Assembly (NCBI GenBank): GCA_034522155.1
Contig: JAXHLP010000002.1
Span: 426,724 to 490,723, forward strand
From: Salinilacustrithrix sp034522155
Lineage (GTDB): Bacteria; Actinomycetota; Acidimicrobiia; Acidimicrobiales; Salinilacustritrichaceae
Reading direction: 5' to 3'
Length of the DNA stretch: 64,000 nucleotides
How positions within the stretch are numbered: the first letter of the stretch is position 1; each line of letters begins with the position of its first letter. This document shows, piece after piece, positions 36,650 to 45,456 of this stretch. The position numbers were made by a program, and so were the translations under genes. Below the pieces are notes generated by a model. The model was not told the origin of the DNA, did no database searches, and worked only from the letters and a program-made list of their open reading frames with translations.

Positions 36650-37024
36650 ATGGCACGGGTCAAGGGTGGCGTCCACACCAAGAAGCGACACAAGCAGGTC
36701 CTCGGCAAGGCCAAGGGCTACTACGGCAACAAGAGCCGGACCTTCCGGTCGGCCAACGAGCAGCTGCTGCACTCGGGGCAGTACGCCTTCCGCGATCGGC
36801 GGGCCCGCAAGGGCGAGATGCGCAAGCTGTGGATCCAGCGGATCAACGCGGCCTGCCGGAACCACGGCACGACCTACTCGCGCTTCATCAGCGGCCTGAA
36901 GGAGGCCGGCATCGAGGTCGACCGCAAGCACCTCGCCGACCTCGCCGTGTCCGACGACGCGGCGTTCGCTGCACTGGTCAGCGCCGCCGACGGGGCCAGC
37001 TCCTCACAGTCGGGTGCCGCCTGA
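36650..37024 (+). CDS. rplT: 50S ribosomal protein L20
   Basis: The 124-residue protein has the long basic N-terminal helix that threads into 23S rRNA (ARVKGGVHTKKRHKQVLGKA) and the globular C-terminal domain (GRKH-like DRKHLADLAV). GAAAGGAG precedes the ATG. In many bacteria L20 represses this operon through its leader; no convincing L20-binding fold was recognised here. Confidence 0.97.
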   Translation: MARVKGGVHTKKRHKQVLGKAKGYYGNKSRTFRSANEQLLHSGQYAFRDRRARKGEMRKLWIQRINAACRNHGTTYSRFISGLKEAGIEVDRKHLADLAVSDDAAFAALVSAADGASSSQSGAA

Positions 37025-37850
37025 AGCACGGGCGGCTGACCTGAGCGCACCGCTCGGCCCCCGGTCGAGACCACTGCAGCACCTGCGGCGCCTCTCGGGG
37101 CGCCGCCGGGCGCGCGCGGACGCCGGCCAGTTCGTGGTCGACGGCCCGACGCTCCTGGGCGAGGCGTTCGACGCCGGCCTCGACGTGGTCGAGGTGTACG
37201 CCGAACCGTCGGCGGCCTCGTGGGCCCTCGACCGCGCCCGCGGCCACGACGTGCCCGTCCGTCCCGTCGAGGAGGGCGCGCTGGCCAAGGTGACCTCGCC
37301 GGTGACCCCGCAGTCGGTGGCGGCCCTCGCCGCGATCCCGCCGGGCGCGGGATCGGCCGCGTTGGCGGGCCTCGTGCTCGTGGCCGCCGGCGTGGGGGAT
37401 CCGGGCAACTTCGGCACCCTGGTCCGGGTCTCGGAAGCCGCCGGAGCCTCGGCAGTAGTGTCCTGCGCCGATGCGGTCGACCCGTGGAACCCCAAGTGCG
37501 TCCGCGCCGCGGCGGGCTCGCTCTTCCGGATCCCCGTGCTCGCCGCTGGGCCGCTCGTGGACGTCGTGGCCCGGCTCCACGAAGCGGGGATGAACGTGCT
37601 CGCCTGCGACCTCCACGCCGACACCGCCTACGACGACGCCGACCTCGCCGGCGCCGTCGCCGTCGTTCTCGGCAACGAAGCCCACGGGCTCGCACCCGAC
37701 GACCTCGCGGTGGTCGACGGGGCGGTGTTCATCCCGATGGCCGGTCGGGTCGAGTCGATCAACGTGGCGATGGCCGGCACCGTCCTCGCGTTCGAGTCGG
37801 CCCGTCAGCGGCGCCGGCCCACCGCCGGGAGGGATGAGCCATCGAGCTGA
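37014..37850 (+). CDS. SpoU/TrmH family RNA 2'-O-methyltransferase
   Basis: A 278-residue SPOUT methyltransferase. An N-terminal substrate-binding domain (FVVDGPTLLGEAFDAGL) precedes the catalytic knot with motif 1 GDPGNFGTLVRVSEAAG, motif 2 VVLGNEAHGL and motif 3 IPMAGRVESINVAMAGTVLAFE. The position after rplT matches tsnR of mycobacteria, pointing to rRNA as target, though the exact nucleotide is unknown. GTG 37014 overlaps rplT by 11 bases. Confidence 0.9.
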   Translation: MPPEARAADLSAPLGPRSRPLQHLRRLSGRRRARADAGQFVVDGPTLLGEAFDAGLDVVEVYAEPSAASWALDRARGHDVPVRPVEEGALAKVTSPVTPQSVAALAAIPPGAGSAALAGLVLVAAGVGDPGNFGTLVRVSEAAGASAVVSCADAVDPWNPKCVRAAAGSLFRIPVLAAGPLVDVVARLHEAGMNVLACDLHADTAYDDADLAGAVAVVLGNEAHGLAPDDLAVVDGAVFIPMAGRVESINVAMAGTVLAFESARQRRRPTAGRDEPSS

Positions 37851-37870
37851 ACCCCGACCTGCTGCCGGAC

Positions 37871-38839
37871 GTGGTCCTGGTGGTCGACGCCGCCGGCACC
37901 CTCGCGGGCGCCAACCGTGCGGCCGTCGATCTGCTCGGCCCGCTCGACAGCGCGCTCGGGTGCCCTGTCGTCGAGGTGCTCGATCCGCGGGATGCGCGCG
38001 GCGAGCCGATCTGGTCCGACGGCGTCGTCGATGCCGGCAAGGAGATCGAGGTGACCTTCCGGGGCGCAGGCGACGCCGACGTGGCTGCCATGACCACCGT
38101 GGCCGTCGACTCGGCCGGTGGAGCGGTGGTGTGCGCCCGCCCGGTGAGCGGCGAGTCGGGAATCGCGATCGTGTCGACGGTCTCCCACGAGCTGCGGTCG
38201 CCGCTCACATCGGTCAAGGGCTATGTGTCGCTGATGCTCAACCGGTGGGACCGGATCGACGATGCCGAGAAGCGCGAGATGCTCGAGCAGGTCCATCACG
38301 ACGCCGACCGGGTGACACGGCTGGTGACCGAGCTCCTCGACATCAGCCGCTTGGAGACCGGCCGGCTCGTGCTCCGGCGCCAGAACGTCGATCTGGCGGC
38401 GCTCGCCAGCAGGGTGGTCGATGCCGTCCGCATGACCCATGCCGATCTCGACTGCGATGTGGCCTTCGAGGGCGACACCGAGGTCTCTGCCGATCCCGAC
38501 AAGGTCGAGCAGGTGCTCACGAACCTCGTCGAGAACGCGGCCAAGTACGCCTCCCCTTCCGGGATGCGGATCGTCGGCGGGCGCGACGGCGACATGATCC
38601 GGGTGTCGGTCTCCGACCGGGGCGAGGGCATCCCCACGAACGACCTGCCCCGGGTGTTCGACAAGTTCTACCGGCGTGACCACGGCCAGCCCACCGGCAC
38701 CGGCCTCGGGCTCTGGATCAGCCGGGGGCTGGTCGAGGCCCACGGCGGTGAGTTGACGGCCACCTCGGCCGAGGGCGAGGGGTCGACGTTCTCGTTCACG
38801 CTGCCCACCGGTGCGTTCGAGGTCGTCCACGGTGGGTGA
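37871..38839 (+). CDS. Soluble sensor histidine kinase with PAS-like domain
   Basis: A kinase of 322 residues without membrane helices. A short PAS-like domain (VVLVVDAAGTLAGANRAAVDLLG, about residues 1-95) precedes the dimerisation domain with the phospho-acceptor in VSTVSHELRSPLTSVKGY, and the ATPase domain with N-box LVENAAKYA, G1 DRGEGIP, F-box FDKFYR and G2 GTGLGLWIS. No response regulator is adjacent. GTG 37871 is the first conventional start, but the PAS homology appears to begin earlier; ATC 37841, 5 bases after a GGGAGGG, would add ELNPDLLPD. Confidence 0.85.
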   Translation: MVLVVDAAGTLAGANRAAVDLLGPLDSALGCPVVEVLDPRDARGEPIWSDGVVDAGKEIEVTFRGAGDADVAAMTTVAVDSAGGAVVCARPVSGESGIAIVSTVSHELRSPLTSVKGYVSLMLNRWDRIDDAEKREMLEQVHHDADRVTRLVTELLDISRLETGRLVLRRQNVDLAALASRVVDAVRMTHADLDCDVAFEGDTEVSADPDKVEQVLTNLVENAAKYASPSGMRIVGGRDGDMIRVSVSDRGEGIPTNDLPRVFDKFYRRDHGQPTGTGLGLWISRGLVEAHGGELTATSAEGEGSTFSFTLPTGAFEVVHGG

Positions 38840-38905
38840 ACCGAACGGGGTGAGGACAACTCGTTTGGTGGGTCATGCCTGTCGTCGGGCAGGGTTTGTC
38901 TCGCC

Positions 38906-39904
38906 ATGATCGACGAGCTGCAGCGCATCACCGAGGAGGCGAGAGCCCGGATCGAGGGGGCGACCTCGACCGACGACCTCGACGAGCTCACGCGCACCGT
39001 GCTCGGCAAGAAGGGCACGCTCAAGGCATTCAAGAAGCAGCTCGGCACGCTCGACCCCGACGACCGCAAGCGCGTCGGCGCCGCGGTCAACGAGGCCGTC
39101 GACGAGCTCGAGGCGCTGGTCGACGAACGGCGGCACGGCCTCGAGAAGGCCGACCGGGCCCGCCGTCTCGAGACCGAACGGCTCGATCTGACCGAGACCA
39201 TGGCCACGTCGCGCCGGGGGCACCTGCACCTGGTGACCCAGGCGACCATGGAGCTCGAGGACACCTTCGTGGGGCTCGGGTTCACCGTGGCCGAGGGGCC
39301 CGAGGTCGAGACCGACTTCTACAACTTCGAGGCGCTCAACTTCCCCGAGGGCCATCCGGCCCGAGACATGTACGACACGCTCTACGTCGACTTCGGCGAG
39401 CCGGGCTCCACGCTCCTGCGGACCCACACCTCACCGGTACAGATCCGGGTGATGCAGACCCAGCCGCCGCCGATCTACTCGATCATGCCGGGGCGCACGT
39501 TCCGCCAGGACACCGCCGACGCCACCCACCTGCCGGTGTTCCACCAGATCGAAGGCCTGGTCGTCGACCGCGACATCTCGCTCACCGACCTGGCCGGCAC
39601 CATCGACCGCTTCACCAAGGCCTACTTCGGCGGCGACTTCTCGTCGCGCCTTCGGCCGTCGTACTTCCCGTTCACCGAACCGTCGGCCGAGTTCGACATC
39701 ATCCGTCCCGACGGCACCTTCCTCGAGCTCGGGGGCTGCGGGATGGTGCACCCCAACGTGCTCCGCAACTGCGGCATCGACCCCGAGGAGTACTCGGGCT
39801 TCGCGTTCGGCTTCGGCATCGAGCGCCTGGCCATCACCAAGGCGGGCGTCGACGACCTCCGCGAGCTCATCACCAACGACATCCGATTCCTGAAGCAATT
39901 CTGA
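38906..39904 (+). CDS. pheS: Phenylalanyl-tRNA synthetase alpha subunit
   Basis: Catalytic subunit of the tetrameric synthetase. The N-terminal coiled coil (residues 1-95) binds tRNA; the class II core has motif 1 around GHPARDMYDTLYV, LLRTHTSPVQIRVM, motif 2 RTFRQDTADATHLPVFHQIEG and motif 3 GFAFGFGIERLAI. 332 residues is normal. The 66-base upstream gap holds a small GCCTG..GGGC hairpin and no T-box. Confidence 0.97.
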   Translation: MIDELQRITEEARARIEGATSTDDLDELTRTVLGKKGTLKAFKKQLGTLDPDDRKRVGAAVNEAVDELEALVDERRHGLEKADRARRLETERLDLTETMATSRRGHLHLVTQATMELEDTFVGLGFTVAEGPEVETDFYNFEALNFPEGHPARDMYDTLYVDFGEPGSTLLRTHTSPVQIRVMQTQPPPIYSIMPGRTFRQDTADATHLPVFHQIEGLVVDRDISLTDLAGTIDRFTKAYFGGDFSSRLRPSYFPFTEPSAEFDIIRPDGTFLELGGCGMVHPNVLRNCGIDPEEYSGFAFGFGIERLAITKAGVDDLRELITNDIRFLKQF

Positions 39905-39962
39905 TGTCGCTTCGCTCCATCAAGCTCACCCCCCGCCGAGGTCAAGAGCGAGGTCTCCAGCT

Positions 39963-42332
39963 TTGAAAGTTCTCTTGTCGTGGTTGCGGGAGTTCGCGCC
40001 GATCGAGACCGACCCCGACGAGCTCGGACTCGTCATGGGCGACCTCGGCATGGCCGTCGAGGAGATGGACGTCCTGGGGGAGGGGCTCGACGGCATCGTC
40101 GTGGCCCGTGTCCTCGATCTGCGGGCCCATCCCGACGCCGACAAGATCCAGTTGGTCGACGTCGATGCCGGCGACGGCGAGGCGCTCCAGATCTGCTGCG
40201 GCGCGTTCAACATGACCACCGGTGATCTCGTGCCGCTGGCCACCATCGGCACCGTCATGCCGGGCGGGATGGAGATCGCCCGGCGCAAGATGCGGGGCGA
40301 GTGGTCCAACGGGATGCTGTGCAGCCCGAGCGAGCTCAACCTGCCCGGCGACCCCAGTGGCATCCTGATCCTGCCCGGGTCACTCGAGCCGGGCACACCG
40401 CTCACCGAGGCGATGGACATCGGGTCCGACGTCCTCTACGACCTCGAAATCAACCCCAACCGGCCCGATGCCATGTCGGTGGCCGGCGTGGCCCGCGACG
40501 TGGCCGCCCGCCTCGGGCTGCCCTTCGAGCGCCCGTCGCCGGCGGTCGCGTCCGGCTCGACACCGGCCTCGGACCTCGTCAGCGTCGAGATCCTCGATCC
40601 CGAGCGCTGTGGTCGGTTCACGGCCCGGGTGCTCCAGGGCGTCGCCGTCGGACCGTCCGATCGGAAGGTCGCCAACCGGCTCACGCTGCTCGGCATGCGC
40701 CCCATCAACAACCTGGTCGATGCGTCGAACTACGTGATGCTCGAGCTCGGCCGGCCGTCGCACCCCTACGACCTCGCCACCCTCGCGGGCGACGGGTTCC
40801 GGGTCCGCCGGGCCGTCGAGGGCGAGACCCTGGTCACCCTCGACGAGGTCGAACGCACCCTCACCGACGCCGACCTGTTGATCTGCGACGGCACCGATGC
40901 CCCCATCGGCCTCGCGGGCATCATGGGCGGTGCATCGACGGAGATCTCCGAGTCGACCACCGACGTCGTGGTCGAGATGGCGTGGTTCGACCGAATGCCG
41001 ATCGCCCGCAGCTCCCGCCGGCTCGGCCTGCGGTCCGAGGCATCGGCCCGCTTCGAGCGCGGCTGCGACTTCGACGACATGGAACTGGCCCACGACCGGT
41101 TCATCGAGTTGTTGGGCGACTCGGCGGGCACGCCCGCGGCGGGCACCGTCGACGCACGGGGCAACCTCCCGTCGAGGGAACCGATCACCGTCCGTCCAGC
41201 CCGGGTGAACGCACTGTTGGGCGCCGACCTCCCGGCCGTCGAGATGAAGGACCTGCTCGATCCCATCGGGTTCACCACCGACCTCGATGGCGGGGTGCAG
41301 GGCGACACGATCCAGGTCGCCCTGCCCTCGTACCGGCTCGACTCCGACGCCGAGATCGACGTGGTCGAGGAGGTCGGCCGGATGTACGGCTACAGCCGCC
41401 TCGGCCAGACGATGCCGGTGTCGTCGCTGTCCGGTGGGCTGACCGTCCGCCAGCGGGAGCGGCGCGAGCTGCGCTCGATCCTCGCCGGCCTCGGCTGCTC
41501 CGAGGCGACACCGATGCCCTTCCTCGCACCGGGCGACCTCGAACGGGCCGGCCTGCCCGGCGACGGCATCACCATCACCAACCCGCTGGTGGCCGAGGAG
41601 TCCGTGCTGCGCTCGTCGCTGCTGCCTGGGCTCCTCAAGGCGGTGCGCCACAACATGAGCCACCGCAACGACGACATCGCGCTCTTCGAGATCGGCCATG
41701 TGTTCCGGCGGCCGTCCGACCCCGACGCCGAGCTGCCCGACGAGCACGAGGTCGTCGCCGCCATCGTGGCTGGTGCCGACGCCACCGAGGCGGTCGTCAT
41801 CTGGCGGACCGTGTGTGACGGCCTCGCGGTGCCCGGCGTGGATGTCGCCAACGCCGAGATGCCGTGCATGCACCCCACCCGCTCCGGCGTGACGCGGGTG
41901 GAGGGCGAGCCCGTGGGCTCGGTCGGCGAGGTCGACCCCGAGGTGCTCGCGGCGTACGAGATCCCCGGTCGTGTGGCCTGGCTCGAGGTCGACGTCGAGC
42001 GGTTCCTGGCCCATCCCCACGGCGCACCGACCTATCGGCCCATCAGCCGGTTCCCGTCGTCGGACATCGACCTCGCCTTCGAGGTGGTCGAAGGGGTGTC
42101 GGCCACCGACATCGCCTCGACGATCGAGGACGCGGCCGGTGAACTCTGCGGCTTCGTCCGCCTGTTCGACACCTACCGGGGCGAGGGCCTGGCCGCTGGG
42201 CGACGGTCGCTCGCGTACCGGGTCCGCCTCCAGGCGCCCGACCGCACGCTGACCGACGCCGAGGTCGGCGAGGTGCGTGCCGGGCTCATCGCCGCGGTCG
42301 AGGGCACCTACCCCGCCAGCCTCCGGGGTTGA
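39963..42332 (+). CDS. pheT: Phenylalanyl-tRNA synthetase beta subunit
   Basis: Partner of PheS, 789 residues. Domains in order: a tRNA-binding OB fold (about 40-150, HPDADKIQLVDVDAGDG), the B3/B4 editing domains, B5 and the catalytic-like core, and a C-terminal anticodon-binding ferredoxin fold (FPSSDIDLAFEVVE). The start is TTG 39963, giving the classical MKVLLSWLREF N-terminus with only a weak ribosome site. It lies 58 bases after pheS. Confidence 0.96.
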   Translation: MKVLLSWLREFAPIETDPDELGLVMGDLGMAVEEMDVLGEGLDGIVVARVLDLRAHPDADKIQLVDVDAGDGEALQICCGAFNMTTGDLVPLATIGTVMPGGMEIARRKMRGEWSNGMLCSPSELNLPGDPSGILILPGSLEPGTPLTEAMDIGSDVLYDLEINPNRPDAMSVAGVARDVAARLGLPFERPSPAVASGSTPASDLVSVEILDPERCGRFTARVLQGVAVGPSDRKVANRLTLLGMRPINNLVDASNYVMLELGRPSHPYDLATLAGDGFRVRRAVEGETLVTLDEVERTLTDADLLICDGTDAPIGLAGIMGGASTEISESTTDVVVEMAWFDRMPIARSSRRLGLRSEASARFERGCDFDDMELAHDRFIELLGDSAGTPAAGTVDARGNLPSREPITVRPARVNALLGADLPAVEMKDLLDPIGFTTDLDGGVQGDTIQVALPSYRLDSDAEIDVVEEVGRMYGYSRLGQTMPVSSLSGGLTVRQRERRELRSILAGLGCSEATPMPFLAPGDLERAGLPGDGITITNPLVAEESVLRSSLLPGLLKAVRHNMSHRNDDIALFEIGHVFRRPSDPDAELPDEHEVVAAIVAGADATEAVVIWRTVCDGLAVPGVDVANAEMPCMHPTRSGVTRVEGEPVGSVGEVDPEVLAAYEIPGRVAWLEVDVERFLAHPHGAPTYRPISRFPSSDIDLAFEVVEGVSATDIASTIEDAAGELCGFVRLFDTYRGEGLAAGRRSLAYRVRLQAPDRTLTDAEVGEVRAGLIAAVEGTYPASLRG

Positions 42333-42346
42333 ACTCCCATCCAAGG

Positions 42347-42379
42347 AGTTGCATAGAAATGCATCCATCGCGGTAGGGT
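42347..42379 (+). promoter_or_regulatory. argC promoter with overlapping ARG box
   Basis: TGCATAGAAATGCA (42350-42363) is a palindrome that fits the TNNATNNNNATNNA core of ArgR sites. The -10 box TAGGGT (42374-42379) lies 7 bases before the argC ATG, so the ARG box covers the expected -35. ArgR is encoded in the same operon at 46367, suggesting arginine-dependent autorepression. An AACTCC/GGAGTT inverted repeat lies just upstream. Confidence 0.72.
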
Positions 42380-42386
42380 GGCCGCC

Positions 42387-43406
42387 ATGTTGTCCGTCGG
42401 CATCCTCGGCGCATCCGGCTTCGCCGGTTCCGAACTGCTCCGCCTGCTCGCCACCCACCCCGAGTTCGACGTGCGCGTCGCCGGGGCCGAGAGCCAGGCC
42501 GGCACCCGGGTCGGCGACCTGTACCCGGGCCTGGCTGTCGCGTATCCCGACCTCGTGTTCTCGGCCGCCGGGGTCGACGATCTCGCCGGGCTCGACCTGC
42601 TGTTCCTCGGCTTGCCCCACGGCATCAGCCAGGACCTGGTGCCCGCGCTGCGGGGCAAGGTCAAGTGGATGGTCGACGCGGCGTCCGACTTCCGGCTGAA
42701 GGACCCGGCGCTGTACCCCGAGTGGTACGGCAACGAACACCCTGCCCCCGAACTGCTGGCCGAGGCCGCCTACGGCATCCCCGAGCTGTTCCGCGACGAG
42801 ATCACCGGCGGCACCGACCTCGTCGCCGTCGCCGGCTGCTACCCGACCGGCGCGGCATTGGCCGTCACCCCGTTCGTGCGGGCCGGCCTGATCGAGCCCA
42901 CCAACGTGATCGTCAGCGCGGCCACCGGCGTCAGCGGTGCCGGTCGGCCGGCCAAGGACCACACCACGTTCTGCGCCGCCGACGAGAACTTCACCGCCTA
43001 CGGGCTGCTCACCCACCGGCACACGCCCGAGATCGAGCAGGCCACGGGCGCCCAGGTCCTGTTCCAGCCCCATCTCGCGCCGATGAACCGGGGGATCTTC
43101 TCCACGGTGTACGCCCGGCCCGCCAGCGACTGCAGCACGGCGACGCTCATGGACTGCCTGCACGACACCTACGGCGACGAGCCGTTCGTCGTGGTCGACG
43201 ACCGGGTGCCGTCCACCAAGGCCACCCAGGGTTCGAACACCGCCCACCTCACGGCCCGCTACGACGAGCGGACCGGCACGGTCATCGTGTACTCGGCCAT
43301 CGACAACCTGGTGAAGGGCACGTCGGGCCAGGCGGTGCAGTGCGCCAACCTGCTGGCCGGCCTGCCCGAAGCCACGGCCCTGCCGGTCGTCGGCCTGATG
43401 CCCTAG
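42387..43406 (+). CDS. argC: N-acetyl-gamma-glutamyl-phosphate reductase
   Basis: NADPH-dependent third step of arginine synthesis. The 339-residue product has the Rossmann GASGFAGSELLRLL, the catalytic cysteine in VAGCYPTGAAL, and FQPHLAPMNRGIFST. ATG 42387 was chosen because it lies at the predicted transcription start; a GTG three codons earlier overlaps the -10 box. It opens the arginine operon. Confidence 0.95.
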   Translation: MLSVGILGASGFAGSELLRLLATHPEFDVRVAGAESQAGTRVGDLYPGLAVAYPDLVFSAAGVDDLAGLDLLFLGLPHGISQDLVPALRGKVKWMVDAASDFRLKDPALYPEWYGNEHPAPELLAEAAYGIPELFRDEITGGTDLVAVAGCYPTGAALAVTPFVRAGLIEPTNVIVSAATGVSGAGRPAKDHTTFCAADENFTAYGLLTHRHTPEIEQATGAQVLFQPHLAPMNRGIFSTVYARPASDCSTATLMDCLHDTYGDEPFVVVDDRVPSTKATQGSNTAHLTARYDERTGTVIVYSAIDNLVKGTSGQAVQCANLLAGLPEATALPVVGLMP

Positions 43407-43414
43407 GAGATCTC

Positions 43415-44284
43415 ATGAGCGGCACGCGCGCCCAGGTCCTCCTCGAGGCCCTCCCGTACATCCAGCGGTTTCGGCAGAAGATCGTCGTCGTCAAGTACGG
43501 CGGCAACGCCATGGTCGACCCGAAGCTGGCAGCCTCGTTCGCCGACGACATGGTCCTGTTGCGGGCGGTGGGCATCAAGCCCGTCGTCGTGCACGGCGGC
43601 GGGCCCCAGATCGGTGAGCTCCTCGGTCGGCTCGGCATCGAGTCGCGGTTCAAAGACGGGCTGCGGGTCACCGACGCCGACACGCTCGACGTGGCCCGCA
43701 TGGTGCTCGTCGGCAAGGTGAACCGCGACATCGTCGGCTCGGTCAACACCCACGGGCCCATCGCGGTCGGCCTGTCGGGCGAGGACGCGGGCCTCATCAC
43801 CTCCGTGGCCCGCAACCCCGACCTCGGCTTCGTCGGCGATGTCGAGTCGGTCAACCCCGCCATCCTCCACCGGCTGCTCGCCGAGGACCTGATCCCGGTG
43901 ATCTCGACCATCGGTGGTTCGGCCGACGGGCAGGCCTACAACATCAACGCCGACACCGTGGCCGGCGCGCTGGCCGCCGCGCTCCACGCCGAGAAGGTGA
44001 TCTACCTCACCGACGTCGCCGGGCTGCTGGCCGAGGTCGACGACCCCGACTCGCTGATCAGCGCGGCCACCGTCGCCGAGCTGCGGGGCAAGATCGCCGC
44101 CGAGGAGCTCGCTGGCGGGATGATCCCCAAGATCGACGCGGCCGTGAGCGCCGTGGAGCAGGGTGTGCCGTCGGCCCACCTGCTCGACGGGCGCATCGAA
44201 CACGTCGTGCTCCTGGAGCTGTTCTCCGACGAGGGCGTCGGCACGATGATCACCCGCTGGGCCGAGCAGGGAGCCGAGCCATGA
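43415..44284 (+). CDS. argB: N-acetylglutamate kinase
   Basis: Phosphorylates N-acetylglutamate. The 289-residue protein has the amino-acid-kinase signatures VVKYGGNAM, VVHGGGPQIGELL, YNINADTVAGALAAAL and LTDVAGLL. An N-terminal helix (QVLLEALPYIQRFRQK) marks the arginine-sensitive hexameric type, so feedback inhibition is likely. AGGAGA precedes ATG 43415. argJ, usual between argC and argB in actinobacteria, is absent. Confidence 0.95.
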   Translation: MSGTRAQVLLEALPYIQRFRQKIVVVKYGGNAMVDPKLAASFADDMVLLRAVGIKPVVVHGGGPQIGELLGRLGIESRFKDGLRVTDADTLDVARMVLVGKVNRDIVGSVNTHGPIAVGLSGEDAGLITSVARNPDLGFVGDVESVNPAILHRLLAEDLIPVISTIGGSADGQAYNINADTVAGALAAALHAEKVIYLTDVAGLLAEVDDPDSLISAATVAELRGKIAAEELAGGMIPKIDAAVSAVEQGVPSAHLLDGRIEHVVLLELFSDEGVGTMITRWAEQGAEP

Positions 44285-45456
44285 ACAACCCCCTCATGCC
44301 CACCTATCCGGAGCCGAAGGTCACGTTCGTGCGCGGGCAGGGCACCGAGCTGTGGGACGCCGACGGCACCCGATACCTCGACTTCCTGTGCGGGCTCGCG
44401 GTCACCTCGCTCGGCCACGCCGATCCGGCCGTGGCCGACGCCGTCGCCGAGCAGGCCCGGACCCTGCTCCACGTCTCGAACCTGTTCGGCACCGAGCCCG
44501 GCCCGGAGGTGGCCGTCACACTCGACGAGCTGCTCCGCACCGGCAACGCCGACGCGCCGCACTACCAGACGTTCTTCTGCAACTCCGGTGCCGACGCCAA
44601 CGAGGCCGCCATCAAGCTGGCCCGCAAGTTCGGCGGCCGGGGCCGCCACAACGTGGTCACCGCGTTCTCGAGCTTCCACGGCCGCACCCTCGCCACCCTG
44701 CACGCCACCGGCCAGCCCCAGAAGTGGGAGACGTTCCAGCCCCTGCCCGAAGGGTTCCGGCACGTGCCCTGGGCCGACCTCGACGAGCTCGAGGGCGCGC
44801 TCGACCCGAGCGTGGCCGCGGTCCTGCTCGAGCCCGTCCAGGGCGAGGGCGGTGTCAACCCGGCGACCGCCGAGTACTTCCAGGGCGTCGAGACGCTGTG
44901 CCGTGAGCGGGGCATCCTGTTCATGGTCGACGAGGTCCAGACCGGCCTCGCCCGGACGGGGGAGTGGTTCGGCTTCCAGCACCTCGGCGTGCAGCCCGAC
45001 GTGGTCACCATGGCCAAGGCACTGGGAAACGGCGTTCCGATCGGCGCGTGCGCGGCCAAGGTCGACGTCGCCGCTGCGTTCGAGCCCGGCGACCACGCCA
45101 CCACGTTCGGCGGCCAGCCCCTGGCCACGGCGGCGGCCCGAGCGGTGCTCGCCCGCATGCGTGCCATCGACGCGCCCGCCCGGGCCACGAAGGCGGGCGA
45201 GCGGCTGCGGTCGGCGCTCGAGGCCCTGCCGCAGGTGAAGGGCGTCCGGGGCCGTGGCCTGCTGCTCGGCGTCGAGCTCGTCGACCTCGACGCCAAGGCG
45301 GTGGCCGCGCAGCTCCTCGACGACGGCCTGGTGGTCAACGGGATCACCCCGACCGCCCTGCGGCTCGCGCCGCCGCTCACCGTGACCGACGGGGAGATCG
45401 ACGAGGCCGTCTCCATGATCGCCGCGGTCCTGTCCTCGACGAGCACGTCGCCGTGA
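44281..45456 (+). CDS. argD: Acetylornithine aminotransferase
   Basis: PLP-dependent class III aminotransferase, 391 residues. FFCNSGADANEAAIKLARK binds the cofactor phosphate, FMVDEVQTGLARTG holds the PLP-contacting Asp, and the Schiff-base lysine lies in TMAKALGNGVPIG. GGQPLATAAA follows, as expected. Both ends overlap neighbours by 4 bases. Confidence 0.95.
   Translation: MNNPLMPTYPEPKVTFVRGQGTELWDADGTRYLDFLCGLAVTSLGHADPAVADAVAEQARTLLHVSNLFGTEPGPEVAVTLDELLRTGNADAPHYQTFFCNSGADANEAAIKLARKFGGRGRHNVVTAFSSFHGRTLATLHATGQPQKWETFQPLPEGFRHVPWADLDELEGALDPSVAAVLLEPVQGEGGVNPATAEYFQGVETLCRERGILFMVDEVQTGLARTGEWFGFQHLGVQPDVVTMAKALGNGVPIGACAAKVDVAAAFEPGDHATTFGGQPLATAAARAVLARMRAIDAPARATKAGERLRSALEALPQVKGVRGRGLLLGVELVDLDAKAVAAQLLDDGLVVNGITPTALRLAPPLTVTDGEIDEAVSMIAAVLSSTSTSP

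Noticed and set aside
38840..38905. T-box leader before pheS
   Set aside because: Only 66 bases, no T-box sequence and no antiterminator; the small GCCTG hairpin is not specific.
40380..43247. 955-residue minus-strand open frame
   Set aside because: Antisense to pheT and argC, Gly/Val/Asp-rich and without recognisable motifs.
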